Both the position numbers and the translations under genes were made by a program. The notes under the pieces were generated by a model. It saw only the letters and a program-made list of their open reading frames with translations. It searched no databases and was not told the origin of the DNA. DNA of 23,428 nucleotides from Anaerolineae bacterium (GTDB lineage: Bacteria; Chloroflexota; Anaerolineae; 4572-78; J111), in NCBI GenBank assembly GCA_020433835.1, contig JAGRBY010000037.1, positions 1 to 23,428 of the forward strand. The letters run 5' to 3'. Positions 22,788-23,428 of this stretch are shown piece by piece (position 1 is the first letter of the stretch; each line of letters opens with the position of its first letter).

Positions 22788-23428
22788 CGCTTCAAAATCC
22801 GCAAGTGCTCTTTATACTGCCGCTCATCTGGCTGCTGCTGGTTTGGTTTGCCTGGCGACGCCGCTTTAAGCCGTTCGGCCCCTTTTTGCTGCGCCTAGGC
22901 ATCGCCGTGCTGATTATGCTGGCCCTGTCGCAGCCGACCATTCCGGCTCCGGCCACCGCCGAGCGCGCGCCCGATGAGCAAACCGTGCTGCTGGTCGATC
23001 AGTCGGCCAGCCTGGGCAGCGCCGGCCAGGAAGCGCTGCGAGCCGAGGCCACTCAGTTTAGCGGCGACCATGACAACGTCTCGACCGTCTTTTTTGCCGA
23101 GCAGCCCCTCTTGGTCGATGACCCCTCGGCTCCGTTACCCGCCGACAGCGAGTCGAGTCTCAACGCCGAGGCTACAAACCTGGCCGAGGCGCTCACCCTG
23201 GGGGCCAATATGCTCAACGATCAGCCCGGACGCCTGGTGCTGCTGTCCGATGGATTGCCCACCGCGGGCGATGCTCTTGGCGCGGCGGAAGCACTGGCCC
23301 GGCGCGGTATCCCGGTTGACGTGCTGGTTCCCGGCCAAAACGATCTGCAGCAGTGGCACGGCCCTGAAAATGAAGTGCGCGTCGCCCGCCTGCAGGTGCC
23401 AACCGTCCTGCGCAGCGGCGAAACGTTC
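22775..23428 (+). CDS. VWA-domain membrane protein (Bat-like), 3' end outside window
   Basis: The frame stays open from GTG at 22775 (alternative ATG at 22766) to the window end, giving 218 visible codons. The N-terminus has two TM helices (LFILPLIWLLLVWFAW about 12-27; LLRLGIAVLIMLALSQP about 38-54). A VWA domain follows with an intact MIDAS motif LLVDQSASLGS (D75, S77, S79 counted from the GTG) and LVLLSDGLPTAGDA. This is the layout of the paired VWA proteins of Bat loci and of larger VWA/glutamine-amidotransferase-like membrane proteins; the missing C-terminus decides which. It overlaps the BatA-like gene by 13 nt (22 if the ATG is used), indicating translational coupling. Confidence 0.82.
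   Translation, partial: MAEITLQNPQVLFILPLIWLLLVWFAWRRRFKPFGPFLLRLGIAVLIMLALSQPTIPAPATAERAPDEQTVLLVDQSASLGSAGQEALRAEATQFSGDHDNVSTVFFAEQPLLVDDPSAPLPADSESSLNAEATNLAEALTLGANMLNDQPGRLVLLSDGLPTAGDALGAAEALARRGIPVDVLVPGQNDLQQWHGPENEVRVARLQVPTVLRSGETF

Overview
The window looks like a chromosome segment from a Gram-negative-type or monoderm environmental bacterium, most likely a member of the Chloroflexota (Anaerolineae/Caldilineae type). This assignment is an inference. It rests on the large O-antigen-ligase/TPR fusion protein, a DUF2905 protein and the Bat-like VWA cluster, which together match gene content I associate with that phylum. No rRNA, tRNA, CRISPR array or complete insertion sequence is visible. 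No gene-free stretch exceeds 300 bases; the longest are 1865-2083 and 19506-19679, and both are described.

Region 1 (about 1-15.9 kb) is a surface-polysaccharide locus, all on the + strand. It opens with the tail of an EPS-associated MarR-like regulator whose start lies before the window, then a polysaccharide flippase. A 219-bp intergenic region follows, holding nested inverted repeats and a good promoter candidate. A tight run of genes comes next: five GT4-type glycosyltransferases (2084, 4051, 5199, 6422, 8465), two SAM methyltransferases (3318, 9763) and an extended-SDR nucleotide-sugar epimerase (7534). After these come a 1266-residue O-antigen ligase/polymerase fused to TPR repeats (10714) and a WbpA-like UDP-N-acetylhexosamine 6-dehydrogenase (14534). 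The run closes with a strong intrinsic terminator at 15892-15934. The logic is a Wzx/Wzy-type pathway: the epimerase and dehydrogenase supply amino-sugar or uronic-acid nucleotide sugars, the glycosyltransferases build the repeat unit, the methyltransferases probably cap or decorate it, the flippase exports it, and the Wzy_C protein polymerises or ligates it. The initiating phosphoglycosyltransferase and Wza/Wzc-type export genes are not in this window.

Region 2 (15.9-16.2 kb) holds a small four-cysteine protein and an AT-rich promoter region. Region 3 (16.2-23.4 kb) is different: a membrane-anchored HExxH metalloprotease overlaps by 4 nt a three-TM protein with a long acidic low-complexity tail. 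These are followed, after a minus-strand SRPBCC gene and a DUF2905 gene, by DUF58, a BatA-like VWA protein and a second VWA protein cut by the window end. This resembles the MoxR/DUF58/Bat family of envelope chaperone or stress loci, but no MoxR ATPase is in view and a predicted secreted-side protease is present.

Base composition rises along the window. Hand-counted single lines give about 38-40% G+C in the flippase gene and about 67% in the BatA-like gene, so the start of the polysaccharide locus is compositionally unlike the right end.
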